A DNA stretch of 57,514 nucleotides from Mesorhizobium sp. (GCA_022833215.1 JAIPUZ010000056.1:1-57514); one strand, 5' to 3'; shown: positions 20,609-29,490, counted from the stretch's first letter. Numbers and translations are program-made. The notes: generated by a model not told the origin, from the letters alone.

Positions 20609-22161
20609 GCGCAGCGATCGATCCGGAAATGCACGAACTGCGCGGGCGTCCGGTGATCGTCGGGGCGGGCGTCGCCGGCCTGATGACGGCGCTTCTGGCT
20701 CCGGAGCCAGTGGTGCTGGTGTCGCGCGGGCCGCTGGGCGACTGTTCTTCCTCCATTCTGGCGCAGGGTGGGCTGGCTGCGAGCCTTGGCGCGGACGACA
20801 GCCCCGAACTGCATTGCGCCGACACGCTGGCCGCCGGCGGCGGCCTGTGCGACGAACGTGCGGTGCGGCGCATGGTCGAAGCCGCTCCGGAAGCGATCGA
20901 CAGGCTGGCGCGGCTGGGTGTCGCCTTCGACAGCGCCCCGGACGGCTCGCTGCGGCTGGGGCTGGAAGCCGCGCATTCGCGCCGGCGCATCGTGCATGCG
21001 GCCGGCGATGCGACGGGGCGCGAACTGGTGCGGTCGCTTTCGGCGGCGGTGCGCGCCACACCTTCCATCACGGTGATGGAAGGCCGGGAGGTGCGCAGAC
21101 TACTGGTCGAGGATGGCGTCATTGCGGGTCTGCTCGTCGTCGGGCCTGCCGGCGCGGCGGTGCTTGCAACCGGCCGTATCGTTCTGGCGACCGGTGGCGT
21201 GGGCGGCCTGTTTCCTGACACGACCAACCCCCTCGGCTCGTTCGGTCAGGGTCTTGCCCTTGCCGCCCGTGCCGGTGCGGTGATTGCCGATCCGGAATTT
21301 GTCCAGTTCCACCCAACCGCGCTGGCGTCCGGCACAGGTGGAGCGCTGCCGCTGATCAGCGAGGCCGTGCGCGGGGAAGGCGCCACTCTGGTGGATGAAA
21401 GCGGGGACCGTTTCCTTGCCGGCACGCCGGGGGCCGAGCTTGCCCCGCGCGATGTGGTGGCGCGGGCCGTCTGGCGGCACCGTGCCGCCGGCCACGGAAC
21501 CTTTCTCGATGGCCGGCAGAGCGTTGGCGCTTCCTTTGCCCGCCGCTTCCCGACAATCGACCGGCTTTGCCGCGAGGCGGGCATCGATCCGGCGCATCAG
21601 CCGATCCCGGTGCGGCCCGCCGCGCACTACCATATGGGCGGCATCGCGGTGGATGCGGAAGGGCGCAGCTCCGTGCCGGGCCTGTGGGCCTGCGGCGAGG
21701 TGGCACGCACCGGCCTGCACGGCGCGAACCGGCTGGCGAGCAATTCGCTGACCGAGGCCATGGTCAGTGCCGGCCATGTGGCGGCGGGTATTGCCGCGGC
21801 AGCATCCCGCGAAGGCGTCCCGCCGCGTCCCGCTGTCCTGCCTCCCGCGCCGGATGTTTCCGCCGTTCGCCCTGTCGTGGCCAGAGCGCTCGGCATCGTG
21901 CGCGATGGTGAAACGTTGAGCCATGCCATCGCCATGCTGACGCCGCTGGCAACCGGTGGCGGGCCTGCCGCCGACCCCGCCCTTGTCGCGCTGATGATGA
22001 CTGTGGCCGCACGGCGGCGCGAGGAAAGCCGCGGCGCGCATTTCCGTGCCGACTTTCCCGGACAAGCCTTGCAGGCGCATCCCTCGCTGCTGACGCTCGA
22101 CGAAGCGCTTTCCGCTGCCGCCGACCTTACCATACAGATTCCACTCGCCCGGAGCGCCTGA
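20605..22161 (+). CDS. nadB: L-aspartate oxidase
   Basis: 518 aa FAD flavoprotein that oxidises L-aspartate to iminoaspartate for NadA. The FAD site is [15 protein letters not shown]; the succinate-dehydrogenase-like signature [15 protein letters not shown], the substrate-loop HPTAL, and [16 protein letters not shown] near the C-terminal half are all present. Translationally coupled to nadA through a 4-nt overlap and followed by nadC after 2 nt. Confidence 0.96.
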   Translation: MSAAIDPEMHELRGRPVIVGAGVAGLMTALLAPEPVVLVSRGPLGDCSSSILAQGGLAASLGADDSPELHCADTLAAGGGLCDERAVRRMVEAAPEAIDRLARLGVAFDSAPDGSLRLGLEAAHSRRRIVHAAGDATGRELVRSLSAAVRATPSITVMEGREVRRLLVEDGVIAGLLVVGPAGAAVLATGRIVLATGGVGGLFPDTTNPLGSFGQGLALAARAGAVIADPEFVQFHPTALASGTGGALPLISEAVRGEGATLVDESGDRFLAGTPGAELAPRDVVARAVWRHRAAGHGTFLDGRQSVGASFARRFPTIDRLCREAGIDPAHQPIPVRPAAHYHMGGIAVDAEGRSSVPGLWACGEVARTGLHGANRLASNSLTEAMVSAGHVAAGIAAAASREGVPPRPAVLPPAPDVSAVRPVVARALGIVRDGETLSHAIAMLTPLATGGGPAADPALVALMMTVAARRREESRGAHFRADFPGQALQAHPSLLTLDEALSAAADLTIQIPLARSA

Positions 22162-22163
22162 CC

Positions 22164-23015
22164 ATGCCGCATCTGCCCACCCTGCCCCGGATACTCTGTG
22201 AGCCGCTGGTGCGCGCTGCGCTGCTGGAGGATCTGGGCCGTGCCGGCGACATCACGACGGATGCCATCGTGCCTGCCGACGCGGTCGCCACCATGGCGCT
22301 GGCCGCGCGGCAGGACGGCGTGGTCGCCGGTCTGGACGTCGCGGCCTGTGCGTTCACGACCATCGACCCGCGCGTGGAAATGGACATCGGGCATGCGGAT
22401 GGCAGCGCCGTTGCTGCGGGGGGCGTGATCGCCACGGTATGGGGGCCGGCGCGCGCCCTGCTGACCGCCGAGCGCACCGCGCTCAACCTGCTCTGCCATC
22501 TGAGCGGCATCGCCACCGCCACCGCCGCGGTGGTGCAGGCCGTTCGCGGCCACAAGGCGCGGATCGTCTGCACCCGCAAGACGACGCCCGGCCTGCGTGC
22601 GCTGGAGAAATATGCCGTGCGTGCCGGCGGTGGAAGCAACCACCGCTTCGGGCTCGACGATGCCGTGCTCATCAAGGACAACCACATCGCCATTGCCGGG
22701 GATATCCGCACGGCCATCGCGCGGGCGCGTGAGGGAACGGGCCATATGGTGCGCATCGAGGTGGAAGTGGATTCGCTTGCCCAGCTTGAGATCGCGCTTG
22801 CGGCAGGTGTCGATGCCGTGCTCCTCGACAATATGTCGGTTGAGCAACTGGCCGAGGCCGTTTCCATGGTCGGCGGGCGGGCGCTCACCGAAGCCTCGGG
22901 CCGGGTGACGCCGCAGACGGCTCCCGCCATTGCCGCCACCGGAGTGGATCTGATCTCCATCGGATGGCTAACGCACAGCGCCCCGATCCTCGATATCGGG
23001 CTGGATGCGGTGTAA
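22164..23015 (+). CDS. nadC: Nicotinate-nucleotide pyrophosphorylase (quinolinate phosphoribosyltransferase)
   Basis: 283 aa, converts quinolinate and PRPP to nicotinate mononucleotide, CO2 and PPi. Family motifs: ALLEDLGRAGDITTDA, NLLCHLSGIATAT, the arginine/lysine-rich CTRKTTPGLRALEKYAV with GGGSNHR, and IKDNHI; the C-terminus has LDNMSVEQL and EASGRVT. Last gene of nadABC. Confidence 0.96.
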   Translation: MPHLPTLPRILCEPLVRAALLEDLGRAGDITTDAIVPADAVATMALAARQDGVVAGLDVAACAFTTIDPRVEMDIGHADGSAVAAGGVIATVWGPARALLTAERTALNLLCHLSGIATATAAVVQAVRGHKARIVCTRKTTPGLRALEKYAVRAGGGSNHRFGLDDAVLIKDNHIAIAGDIRTAIARAREGTGHMVRIEVEVDSLAQLEIALAAGVDAVLLDNMSVEQLAEAVSMVGGRALTEASGRVTPQTAPAIAATGVDLISIGWLTHSAPILDIGLDAV

Positions 23016-23074
23016 GGCGGGGTCATCCATTCCCCGGACGCAGTTGATCCGCATTCACGGAGCACGTATTCATC

Positions 23075-23084
23075 CTGTCGACAA
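23075..23084. promoter_or_regulatory. GTCGAC-centred palindrome upstream of the GntR gene
   Basis: TGTCGACA core (23076-23083) in CTGTCGACAA, 13-22 bp before the GntR start. Same core as the perfect palindromes at 23871-23880 and 23904-23913 upstream of the deaminase gene; likely autoregulation by the GntR protein. Confidence 0.55.
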
Positions 23085-23096
23085 CGAGGCATGGAT

Positions 23097-23801
23097 ATGA
23101 ACGACAGGACGGCGGCATCGCAGGCGGAGCGCAAGCGTGGCGAAGGGGCGAAGTTCGTCTACGACATCCTGCGCGACGATATCATCGATCTGGTGTTGCC
23201 GCCCGGCAGTCCCATTGACGAAGTCCAGCTTGCCGAGCGGCTTTCGATGTCGCGCACGCCGATCCGTGAGGCGCTGGTGCGCCTTGCCGGCGAGGGGCTG
23301 GTGACGACGCTGCCCAACCGCTCGACCGTCGTGTCGAACATCGACTTCCTCAACCTGCATACTTTCTTCGACGCGCTGACGCTGATGTACCGCGTGACGA
23401 CACGTCTGGCCGCCGAATTCCGCAGCGACGAGGATCTGGAGATCATCCGCGCCCGGCAGGCCGCGTTCAGCCGTGCCGTGGAAGCGCACGATGCGCTGGC
23501 CATGATCGCCACGAACCGCGATTTCCACGCCGCAATCGCCGAAGCCGGCCGCAATCCCTATTATACGGGCCTGTTCTGTCGCCTGCTCGATGAGGGGCGG
23601 CGCATCTTGCGCATCTACTATTCCTCCTTCGGCGACCACCTGCCCCGCCGTTATGTAGAAGAGCATGAGGATATGATCGCGGCCATCGAAGCACGCGATG
23701 TGGCAGGGGCCGACCGGCTGGCGCGCGCCCATGCCGACCAGATCGTGCGCCAGATCCAGGACATGATCGCCCGCGACCGCCGCCAGCCCATCGCGCTGTA
23801 G
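23097..23801 (+). CDS. GntR family (FCD/FadR subfamily) transcriptional regulator
   Basis: 234 aa: winged-helix GntR domain (residues ~20-85; QLAERLSMSRTPIREAL) followed by an all-helical FCD effector domain (residues ~95-225) with the usual Asp/His metal-binding positions such as NRDFHAAIAEA and YVEEHEDMIAAI. ATG 23097 is preferred because GAGG lies 7 nt upstream; ATG 23091 is in frame but has only 1 nt spacing. It heads the hydroxyproline island and GTCGAC palindromes occur before its own gene and the deaminase gene, making it the probable regulator. Confidence 0.92.
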   Translation: MNDRTAASQAERKRGEGAKFVYDILRDDIIDLVLPPGSPIDEVQLAERLSMSRTPIREALVRLAGEGLVTTLPNRSTVVSNIDFLNLHTFFDALTLMYRVTTRLAAEFRSDEDLEIIRARQAAFSRAVEAHDALAMIATNRDFHAAIAEAGRNPYYTGLFCRLLDEGRRILRIYYSSFGDHLPRRYVEEHEDMIAAIEARDVAGADRLARAHADQIVRQIQDMIARDRRQPIAL

Positions 23802-23839
23802 GCGAAAACTCTCTTTCTTTCATATCGCAGGAGGCGGTT

Positions 23840-23859
23840 CCGGCAGAGGCATCTGCCGG
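23840..23859 (+). terminator. Hairpin after the GntR gene
   Basis: Perfect 8-bp stem CCGGCAGA / TCTGCCGG with GGCA loop, 38 nt past the GntR stop, followed by a T-rich stretch (TTGAATTTCTT). Plausible terminator separating the regulator from the catabolic gene. Confidence 0.6.
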
Positions 23860-23870
23860 CGTTGAATTTC

Positions 23871-23880
23871 TTGTCGACAA
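23871..23880. promoter_or_regulatory. Operator palindrome TTGTCGACAA
   Basis: Perfect 10-bp palindrome at the -35 side of the likely deaminase-gene promoter; TATTAT (23896-23901) is a good -10 hexamer 19 bp after TTGTCG. Confidence 0.65.
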
Positions 23881-23903
23881 ATAAAATACAAATGTTATTA
23901 TGG

Positions 23904-23913
23904 TGGTCGACCA
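23904..23913. promoter_or_regulatory. Operator palindrome TGGTCGACCA
   Basis: Perfect 10-bp palindrome sharing GGTCGACC/GTCGAC core with 23871-23880, just downstream of the TATTAT -10 and 24 bp before the deaminase ATG. Two sites bracketing the promoter suggest repression. Confidence 0.6.
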
Positions 23914-23936
23914 ATCCGGCATATGGGAGAGCCCTC

Positions 23937-24899
23937 ATGAATGCGCAGATTTTTTCCGGCTGCATGCCGGCGCTGATGACCCCGTGCACCGAAGACCGCA
24001 GGCCCGATTTCGATGCGCTCGTGCGCAAGGGGAAGGAACTGATCGCGGCCGGCATGTCGGCTGTCGTCTACTGTGGCTCGATGGGCGACTGGCCCCTGCT
24101 CACCGACGAGGAGCGCATGGAGGGCGTGGAGCGTCTGGTGAGCGCCGGCGTGCCGGTCATCGTCGGCACGGGGGCGGTCAACACGGCCAAGGCCGCGGCC
24201 CATGCCGCCCATGCGCAGAAGGTGGGCGCAAAGGGCCTGATGGTCATCCCGCGCGTGCTGTCGCGCGGCCCGTCCGTCACGGCTCAGCGCAACCATTTCA
24301 AGGCGATCCTGTCCGCCGCGCCTGACCTTCCGGCCGTGATCTACAACAGCCCGTATTACGGTTTCGCCACCCGCGCCGACCTGTTTTTCGCGCTCCGCAC
24401 CGAGCACCCGAACCTTGTCGGCTTCAAGGAATTCGGCGGTGCGGCCGACATGACCTATGCGGCCGAAAACATCACAAGCGGCTCCGATGATGTCACGCTG
24501 ATGGTCGGCGTCGACACCTGTGTCTTCCACGGCTTCGTGAATTGCGGCGCAACCGGCGCCATCACCGGGATCGGCTGCGTGTTGCCGCGCGAGGTGCTGC
24601 ATCTTGTATCGCTGTGCCGGGCGGCGGCTCAGGGCGATGTCGAAGCGCGCCAGCGTGCGCAGGAGCTGGAGAAGGCGCTCGCCGTGCTGTCGGCCTATGA
24701 CGAAGGCCCCGATCTGGTCCTTTATTTCAAGCATATGATGGTGCTGAAGGGAAACCCGGAATACAGGCTGCATTTCAACGAGACCGACGCCCTGAGCGCG
24801 AGCCAGCGCGGCTTTGTCGAGGCGCAGCTTAAACTGTTCGACACATGGTATGCGGGATGGTCGAAGCAGTCCGGCGCGGTGCAGAAATACGCAGCCTGA
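23937..24899 (+). CDS. DapA-family lyase, probable 1-pyrroline-4-hydroxy-2-carboxylate deaminase
   Basis: 320 aa class I aldolase-fold protein of the dihydrodipicolinate synthase family. The Schiff-base lysine is in GFKEFGG (Lys164) and the catalytic tyrosine in YNSPYYG (Tyr136). DapA-family proteins beside a 4-hydroxyproline epimerase and a D-amino-acid dehydrogenase are typically the deaminase that turns 1-pyrroline-4-hydroxy-2-carboxylate into 2-oxoglutarate semialdehyde; the neighbourhood supports that assignment over lysine biosynthesis. ATG 23937 has GGGAGA 6 nt upstream. A bidirectional terminator follows. Confidence 0.88.
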   Translation: MNAQIFSGCMPALMTPCTEDRRPDFDALVRKGKELIAAGMSAVVYCGSMGDWPLLTDEERMEGVERLVSAGVPVIVGTGAVNTAKAAAHAAHAQKVGAKGLMVIPRVLSRGPSVTAQRNHFKAILSAAPDLPAVIYNSPYYGFATRADLFFALRTEHPNLVGFKEFGGAADMTYAAENITSGSDDVTLMVGVDTCVFHGFVNCGATGAITGIGCVLPREVLHLVSLCRAAAQGDVEARQRAQELEKALAVLSAYDEGPDLVLYFKHMMVLKGNPEYRLHFNETDALSASQRGFVEAQLKLFDTWYAGWSKQSGAVQKYAA

Positions 24900-24932
24900 A
24901 ATCCGCGTCCTCGCGGGAGTTTTCCTGAACAG

Positions 24933-24966
24933 AAAAAAGCCCTCCGCAATGGAGGGCTTCTTTTTT
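24933..24966. terminator. Bidirectional intrinsic terminator
   Basis: AAGCCCTCC / GGAGGGCTT 9-bp perfect stem with GCAAT loop, flanked by an A6 run on the left and a T6 run on the right, so it works on both strands. It lies between the convergent deaminase (ends 24899) and Ldh_2 reductase (ends 24970) genes; the clearest intrinsic terminator in the window. Confidence 0.93.
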
Positions 24967-24969
24967 AAC

Positions 24970-26007
24970 TCAGGAAATGGCGTCCAGCCCCAGAGCCTCG
25001 AGCCTGTCGAGTTGTCCGGCTTCGTCCGGAGTAAGGGCGATGCCTTGCGCCAAGGTCCGTTCCCGTGCGGCGAAGCGGCGCTGCGAGGGCAGACGCGCGC
25101 CCTGTCCAACGATGGCCTCGAACAACACCTCTGCCCGTGCCAGCGGATCTCCCGGCCGCCCGGCCGCGAACCGTTCGGGGCTCATGGCGATAATCAGTTC
25201 GCCATGGCGTGGAGCAAGCGTGGTGGTGCCGAGGAAGTCCAGCGCCTCGCTGCTGGTGAAGTCGCCGATCATCACACCCGCCAGCAATTCGATCATGGTC
25301 GAGATGGCGGAGCCCTTGTGCCCGCCGAAGGGCAGCATCGCACCGGCGAGCGCGGCTTCCGGATCGGTGGTCGGTTTGCCGTTGGCGTCCACGGCCCAGC
25401 CCTCGGGCAGTTGCCGGCCCTCGCGGCGGTGCAACTCGATCTCGCCGCGCGCGGCAACGCTTGTTGCGAAGTCGAACACATAGGGCGGACGGTTTTCACC
25501 GCGCGGCCAGCCGAAGGCGAAGGGATTGGTGCCCAGCAGGGGATCCTTCCCGCCAGCCGGCGCCACCGTGGCGTAGCTCGGGCACATGGCAATTGCCGCG
25601 ACGCCCAGCTCGGTGAGCCTTTCAACCTCCGGCCACAGGGCGGAGAAATGAGTGCAATCGTTGATGACGAGCGCGGCGATGCCGAGGCTCTTCGCGCGTG
25701 CGGCAAGAACGGGAGAGCCCAGCTCGAACGCCGCGCATGAATAGCCGCCGCCGGCATCCACACGCACCACCGCCGAGCCATCGTCGTGCAATGCCGGCTT
25801 TGAGTCGGGCGCGACCTTGCCTGCCTTCACGGTGCGCAGGCAACCTTCGATGCGGTATATGCCATGCGACTTGCAACCGTCCCGCTCGCCGGCGACGATC
25901 ACTCCGGCCAGCGCCCCGGCATGATCTGACGAAAGCCCTGCCTTGCGGAAGATCGCCGCAACCCGGCTTTTCAGCGCCTCGACGCTCACGATAACGGTCC
26001 CACTCAT
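24970..26007 (-). CDS. Ldh_2-family oxidoreductase, probable 1-pyrroline-2-carboxylate / 1-piperideine-2-carboxylate reductase
   Basis: 345 aa member of the malate/L-lactate/ureidoglycolate dehydrogenase-like (YlbC/DpkA) family. Features are the catalytic-histidine segment CKSHGIYRIEG, NDCTHFSALW, SYATVAPAGGKDPLLGTNPFAF and FDFATSVAARGEI. Members near proline racemase-type genes reduce cyclic imines from D-lysine, D-proline or 3-hydroxyproline with NAD(P)H. Here it is divergent from the FAD dehydrogenase and convergent with the deaminase. It may recycle pyrroline-2-carboxylate formed as a side product or from proline isomers (inference). Confidence 0.85.
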   Translation of the reverse strand: MSGTVIVSVEALKSRVAAIFRKAGLSSDHAGALAGVIVAGERDGCKSHGIYRIEGCLRTVKAGKVAPDSKPALHDDGSAVVRVDAGGGYSCAAFELGSPVLAARAKSLGIAALVINDCTHFSALWPEVERLTELGVAAIAMCPSYATVAPAGGKDPLLGTNPFAFGWPRGENRPPYVFDFATSVAARGEIELHRREGRQLPEGWAVDANGKPTTDPEAALAGAMLPFGGHKGSAISTMIELLAGVMIGDFTSSEALDFLGTTTLAPRHGELIIAMSPERFAAGRPGDPLARAEVLFEAIVGQGARLPSQRRFAARERTLAQGIALTPDEAGQLDRLEALGLDAIS

Positions 26008-26031
26008 TGCAATGTCTTCTCCATTTTCAGT

Positions 26032-26055
26032 TGCAAATTTGCATACATTATGTAT
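26032..26055. promoter_or_regulatory. Two abutting palindromes in the divergent promoter region
   Basis: TGCAAATTTGCA (26032-26043, perfect 12 bp) directly followed by ATACAT-T-ATGTAT (26043-26055, perfect 6-bp arms), the only AT-rich patch of the 119-bp gap between the Ldh_2 and FAD-dehydrogenase genes. Candidate operator/promoter; different in sequence from the GTCGAC motif, so perhaps a different regulator or a second mode of binding. Confidence 0.55.
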
Positions 26056-26126
26056 TCAAAAAGCCGACAAATTTTCAAGCCGAGGGTGCGCCGGACGGCA
26101 GACCCTTCAGGCACTGGAGCACAGCC

Positions 26127-27365
26127 TTGAGCGCACTGCCAGATGTGATTGTCATCGGCGCGGGTGTGATTGGCCTTTCGTCGGCGCTGGCCTTGCAGGC
26201 GGAAGGGCGGCGTGTCGTCGTAATCGACCGTGAAGGGCCGGCAGCTGGCGCTTCCGCCGGCAATGCAGGGGCTTTCGCCTTCACGGACATATTGCCGCTC
26301 GCTTCGCCCGGAATATTGCGAAAGGCGCCGAAATGGCTGCTCGATCCGCTGGGCCCCCTTTCCGTGCCACCTGCCTATGCCTTGCGAATCGCCCCCTGGA
26401 TGTTCCGCTTCTGGCGGGCCTGCGCGCCGCATCGCGTGGCGCAGTCGACGGCGGCACAGACCGGGCTGATGGATCTGTCGAAAGCCCTGCTTGAGCCTTT
26501 CCTCGAGCGCACTGGAACGCTGCCAATGCTGCGCAAGGACGGCAATTTGCAGGTTTATGAAGGTGAGGCCGAGTTTCGCGCTTCCCTTGCAGGCTGGCAG
26601 GCGCGTGCCGGGCACGGTATAGATTTTCATCATATGAACGCGCGTGAAATGGCGGAAATCCAGCCCGGTATAGCACCTCGATTCACGCATGGCACCTTCA
26701 CGCCCGGCTGGTATTCGATCAGCGATCCGAAACTCTACACGCTGGCGCTGGCCGAACGCTTCATTGCCGGCGGCGGGCTTGTCGAGCGGGCAGAGGCCAG
26801 GGCGCTCAGGCCGGTCGAAAGCGGTGTCGAGGTGACGGCTGGCACAACGCTGCGCGCCGGCCATGTGGTGCTTGCTGCCGGAGCCTTTTCACACCGTATC
26901 GCCCGCACTCTGGGCGAATGCATTCCGCTCGAGGCCGAGCGCGGCTACAACACCACGCTGCCAGCCAGCGCCTTCGATCTGCGCACGCAGATCACATTCG
27001 GCGGGCATGGTTTCGTCATCACCCGTCTTTCGACAGGCATCCGTGTCGGCGGTGCGGTGGAACTGGGCGGGCTCGACCTGCCGCCGAATTTCGGACGCGC
27101 CCGCGCCATGCTGCGCAAGGCGAAAACCTTCCTGCCCGGGCTCGATGCTCGGGGCGGCACCGAATGGATGGGTTTTCGCCCTTCCCTGCCCGACAGCCTG
27201 CCGGCCATCGGAGTTGCCCGGGAAACGCCGCGCGTGGTGTATGCCTTCGGCCACGGCCATCTGGGGCTCACCCAGTCCGTTGGCACGGCGCGGCTCGTCG
27301 CCGATCTGGTGGCGGGCAGGAAACCCGCAATCGATCTTTCTCCCTTCTCGCCCCGGAGGTTCTGA
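26127..27365 (+). CDS. FAD-dependent D-amino acid (D-hydroxyproline) dehydrogenase, DadA family
   Basis: 412 aa DAO/DadA-type flavoprotein. The N-terminal dinucleotide fold is VIVIGAGVIGLSSALAL; ASAGNAGAFAF and the C-terminal GHGHLGLTQSVGTARLVADL are typical of D-hydroxyproline/D-proline dehydrogenases. The TTG at 26127 is chosen as start because GGAG lies 7 nt upstream and the FAD motif starts a few residues later; upstream in-frame ATGs would add an untypical leader through the palindromes. It would oxidise cis-4-hydroxy-D-proline to the pyrroline imine used by the deaminase. The epimerase gene follows after 3 nt. Confidence 0.88.
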   Translation: MSALPDVIVIGAGVIGLSSALALQAEGRRVVVIDREGPAAGASAGNAGAFAFTDILPLASPGILRKAPKWLLDPLGPLSVPPAYALRIAPWMFRFWRACAPHRVAQSTAAQTGLMDLSKALLEPFLERTGTLPMLRKDGNLQVYEGEAEFRASLAGWQARAGHGIDFHHMNAREMAEIQPGIAPRFTHGTFTPGWYSISDPKLYTLALAERFIAGGGLVERAEARALRPVESGVEVTAGTTLRAGHVVLAAGAFSHRIARTLGECIPLEAERGYNTTLPASAFDLRTQITFGGHGFVITRLSTGIRVGGAVELGGLDLPPNFGRARAMLRKAKTFLPGLDARGGTEWMGFRPSLPDSLPAIGVARETPRVVYAFGHGHLGLTQSVGTARLVADLVAGRKPAIDLSPFSPRRF

Positions 27366-27368
27366 CCC

Positions 27369-28370
27369 ATGGCCACACACACCTTCTCCTGCATAGACGG
27401 CCACACCTGCGGCAATCCGGTGCGCCTTGTCGCGGGCGGCGGCCCGCGTCTGGAAGGCGCGAACATGCTGGAAAGGCGCGCCCACTTCCTGCGCGAGTTC
27501 GACTGGATCCGGACCGGGCTGATGTATGAGCCGCGCGGCCACGACATGATGTCGGGCTCGATCCTCTATCCGCCGACGCGCCCCGATTGCGACGTGGCGG
27601 TGCTGTTCATCGAGACATCGGGTTGCCTGCCCATGTGTGGCCACGGCACCATCGGCACCATCACCATGGGCATCGAGAACGGCCTGATCGCGCCGCGCGA
27701 ACCGGGCCGGCTTTCCATCGACGCGCCGGCCGGCAAGGTGGACATCACCTATCGCCAGGAAGGCCGCTTCGTGGAGGAGGTGCGGCTGACCAATGTGCCG
27801 TCCTTCCTCCATGCAGAGGGGCTGACGGCGGAGGTCGAGGGTCTCGGCGAAATCGTCGTCGATGTCGCCTATGGCGGCAATTTCTATGCCATCGTCGAGC
27901 CGCAGAAGAATTTCCGCGACATGGCCGACCATTCCGCCGGCGATCTGGTGGGCTGGTCGCCGAAGCTGCGCGCCGCGCTCAATGCCAGATACGAGTTCGT
28001 TCATCCGCAACATCCGGAAATCCGCGGCCTGTCCCACATCCAGTGGACCGGCAGGCCCACGGTGGAAGGCGCTCATGCCCGAAACGCCGTGTTCTATGGC
28101 GAGAAAGCCATCGACCGCTCGCCCTGCGGCACCGGCACCTCGGCGCGCATGGCGCAGCTTGCCGCGAAGGGAAAGCTGAACGTGGGCGACGAGTTCGTGC
28201 ACGAATCCATCATCGGCTCCCTTTTCCGGGGCCGCGTGGAGGCGGCCGCCAGAGTGGGTGAGCGCGATGCGATCGTGCCCTCGGTTGCCGGCTGGGCGCG
28301 GATGACCGGCTACAACACCATCTTCATCGACGACCGCGATCCCTTCGCCCACGGCTTCGTGGTCAGGTAG
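27369..28370 (+). CDS. 4-hydroxyproline 2-epimerase (proline racemase family)
   Basis: 333 aa member of the proline racemase family. Both catalytic cysteines are present: Cys90 in PMCGHGTIG and Cys253 in SPCGTGTSA, which separates it from the trans-3-hydroxyproline dehydratases that have Ser or Thr at the first position. It interconverts trans-4-hydroxy-L-proline and cis-4-hydroxy-D-proline. It is cotranscribed with the FAD dehydrogenase (GGAGG before the ATG overlaps the upstream stop region) and its stop is 7 nt from the convergent exporter permease. Confidence 0.92.
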   Translation: MATHTFSCIDGHTCGNPVRLVAGGGPRLEGANMLERRAHFLREFDWIRTGLMYEPRGHDMMSGSILYPPTRPDCDVAVLFIETSGCLPMCGHGTIGTITMGIENGLIAPREPGRLSIDAPAGKVDITYRQEGRFVEEVRLTNVPSFLHAEGLTAEVEGLGEIVVDVAYGGNFYAIVEPQKNFRDMADHSAGDLVGWSPKLRAALNARYEFVHPQHPEIRGLSHIQWTGRPTVEGAHARNAVFYGEKAIDRSPCGTGTSARMAQLAAKGKLNVGDEFVHESIIGSLFRGRVEAAARVGERDAIVPSVAGWARMTGYNTIFIDDRDPFAHGFVVR

Positions 28371-28377
28371 CCCGGCC

Positions 28378-29490
28378 CTATCGCAGGTAATCGCGGAAGC
28401 GGCGCAGCGAGAGGACGAACAGCACCGAACCGATCGCAAACAGCGCAAGTATCTGCGGCCAAACCACCTCTATGCCGGCTCCCCGGAACAGTACACCCTG
28501 CGCCAGGATGACGAAGTGCGTGTTGGGGGCGGCCAGCATGATGTCCTGCACGATCTGCGGCATGCTCTCGCGCGGCGTGAGGCCGCCCGACAGAACCTGC
28601 AACGGCAGCAGGATGAGCATCAGCAACAGGCCGAACTGCGGCATGGAGCCGGCCATGGTGGCAAGGAAAATGCCCATCGAGGTCGTGGCGAAGAGATGCA
28701 ACGCAGCCCCGAACAGGAACAGCGCCACCGAGCCCTGAATGGGCACGTGCAGAAGCCCCTGCACCACGAAGACGATGGAGGCGGCCGAGGCGGCAAGCAC
28801 CACCAGCCCCATCGACAGCACCTTGCTGATCATGATCTCGGCCGGCGTCACCGGCATGACCAGAAGATGTTCGATGGTGCCATGCTCGCGTTCGCGGATA
28901 AGTGCGGCGCCCGTCAGCACGATGGAGAGCATGGTGATGGAGAACACCACGTTGGACAACGCACCGAACCAGCCCTTGTTGAGCTGCGGATTGAAGCGCA
29001 TACGCATCGCCAGATCCACGGGAAGTTCCGTCGCGCCGCGATGGCGGGCGAGGAATTCGTTGACCTCGCTGGACACGATCGACTGTACATAGGTGCCGCC
29101 GGTGAATGCCTGGCTGACCCGGGTGGCGTCGATGTTCAGCTGGATCGCCGGCGAGCGCCCGGCCAGCAGGTCGCGCTGGAAATTCGGCGGGATGTCGAGC
29201 GCGAAAGTGTCGAGCCCCGCATCCATGCGCGTGTCCATCTCGGACTGGTCGATCAGCTTCGGCACCACGAAATAGGGTGGATAGAAGGCTGTCGTGATGC
29301 GCGACGACACCGGCGACTGATCCTCGTCGACGATGGCGATGGCGGCGCGGTTGAGGGTTTCCGGCATGGCGGTCACCGCCGTGTAGATCGCCACCGTGAA
29401 GGCGTAGACGATCAGGGCCAGCAGCATCTTGTCGCGACCGAGACCGCGCAGCTCCTTGACACCCAGATTGTAGATGTTGGCAACACGCAT
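28378..29490 (-). CDS. ABC-2 type permease (YhhJ-like)
   Basis: 370 aa ABC-2 family permease: one N-terminal membrane segment, a large extracytoplasmic domain (residues ~50-175), then five or so helices including the ITMLSIVLTGAALIREREHGT region with the EREHGT motif typical of the family. It is the third gene of an operon with an HlyD-type fusion protein and an RbbA-like double ATPase, matching the E. coli yhiI-rbbA-yhhJ order. Likely part of an efflux system; the substrate is unknown. Confidence 0.9.
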   Translation of the reverse strand: MRVANIYNLGVKELRGLGRDKMLLALIVYAFTVAIYTAVTAMPETLNRAAIAIVDEDQSPVSSRITTAFYPPYFVVPKLIDQSEMDTRMDAGLDTFALDIPPNFQRDLLAGRSPAIQLNIDATRVSQAFTGGTYVQSIVSSEVNEFLARHRGATELPVDLAMRMRFNPQLNKGWFGALSNVVFSITMLSIVLTGAALIREREHGTIEHLLVMPVTPAEIMISKVLSMGLVVLAASAASIVFVVQGLLHVPIQGSVALFLFGAALHLFATTSMGIFLATMAGSMPQFGLLLMLILLPLQVLSGGLTPRESMPQIVQDIMLAAPNTHFVILAQGVLFRGAGIEVVWPQILALFAIGSVLFVLSLRRFRDYLR

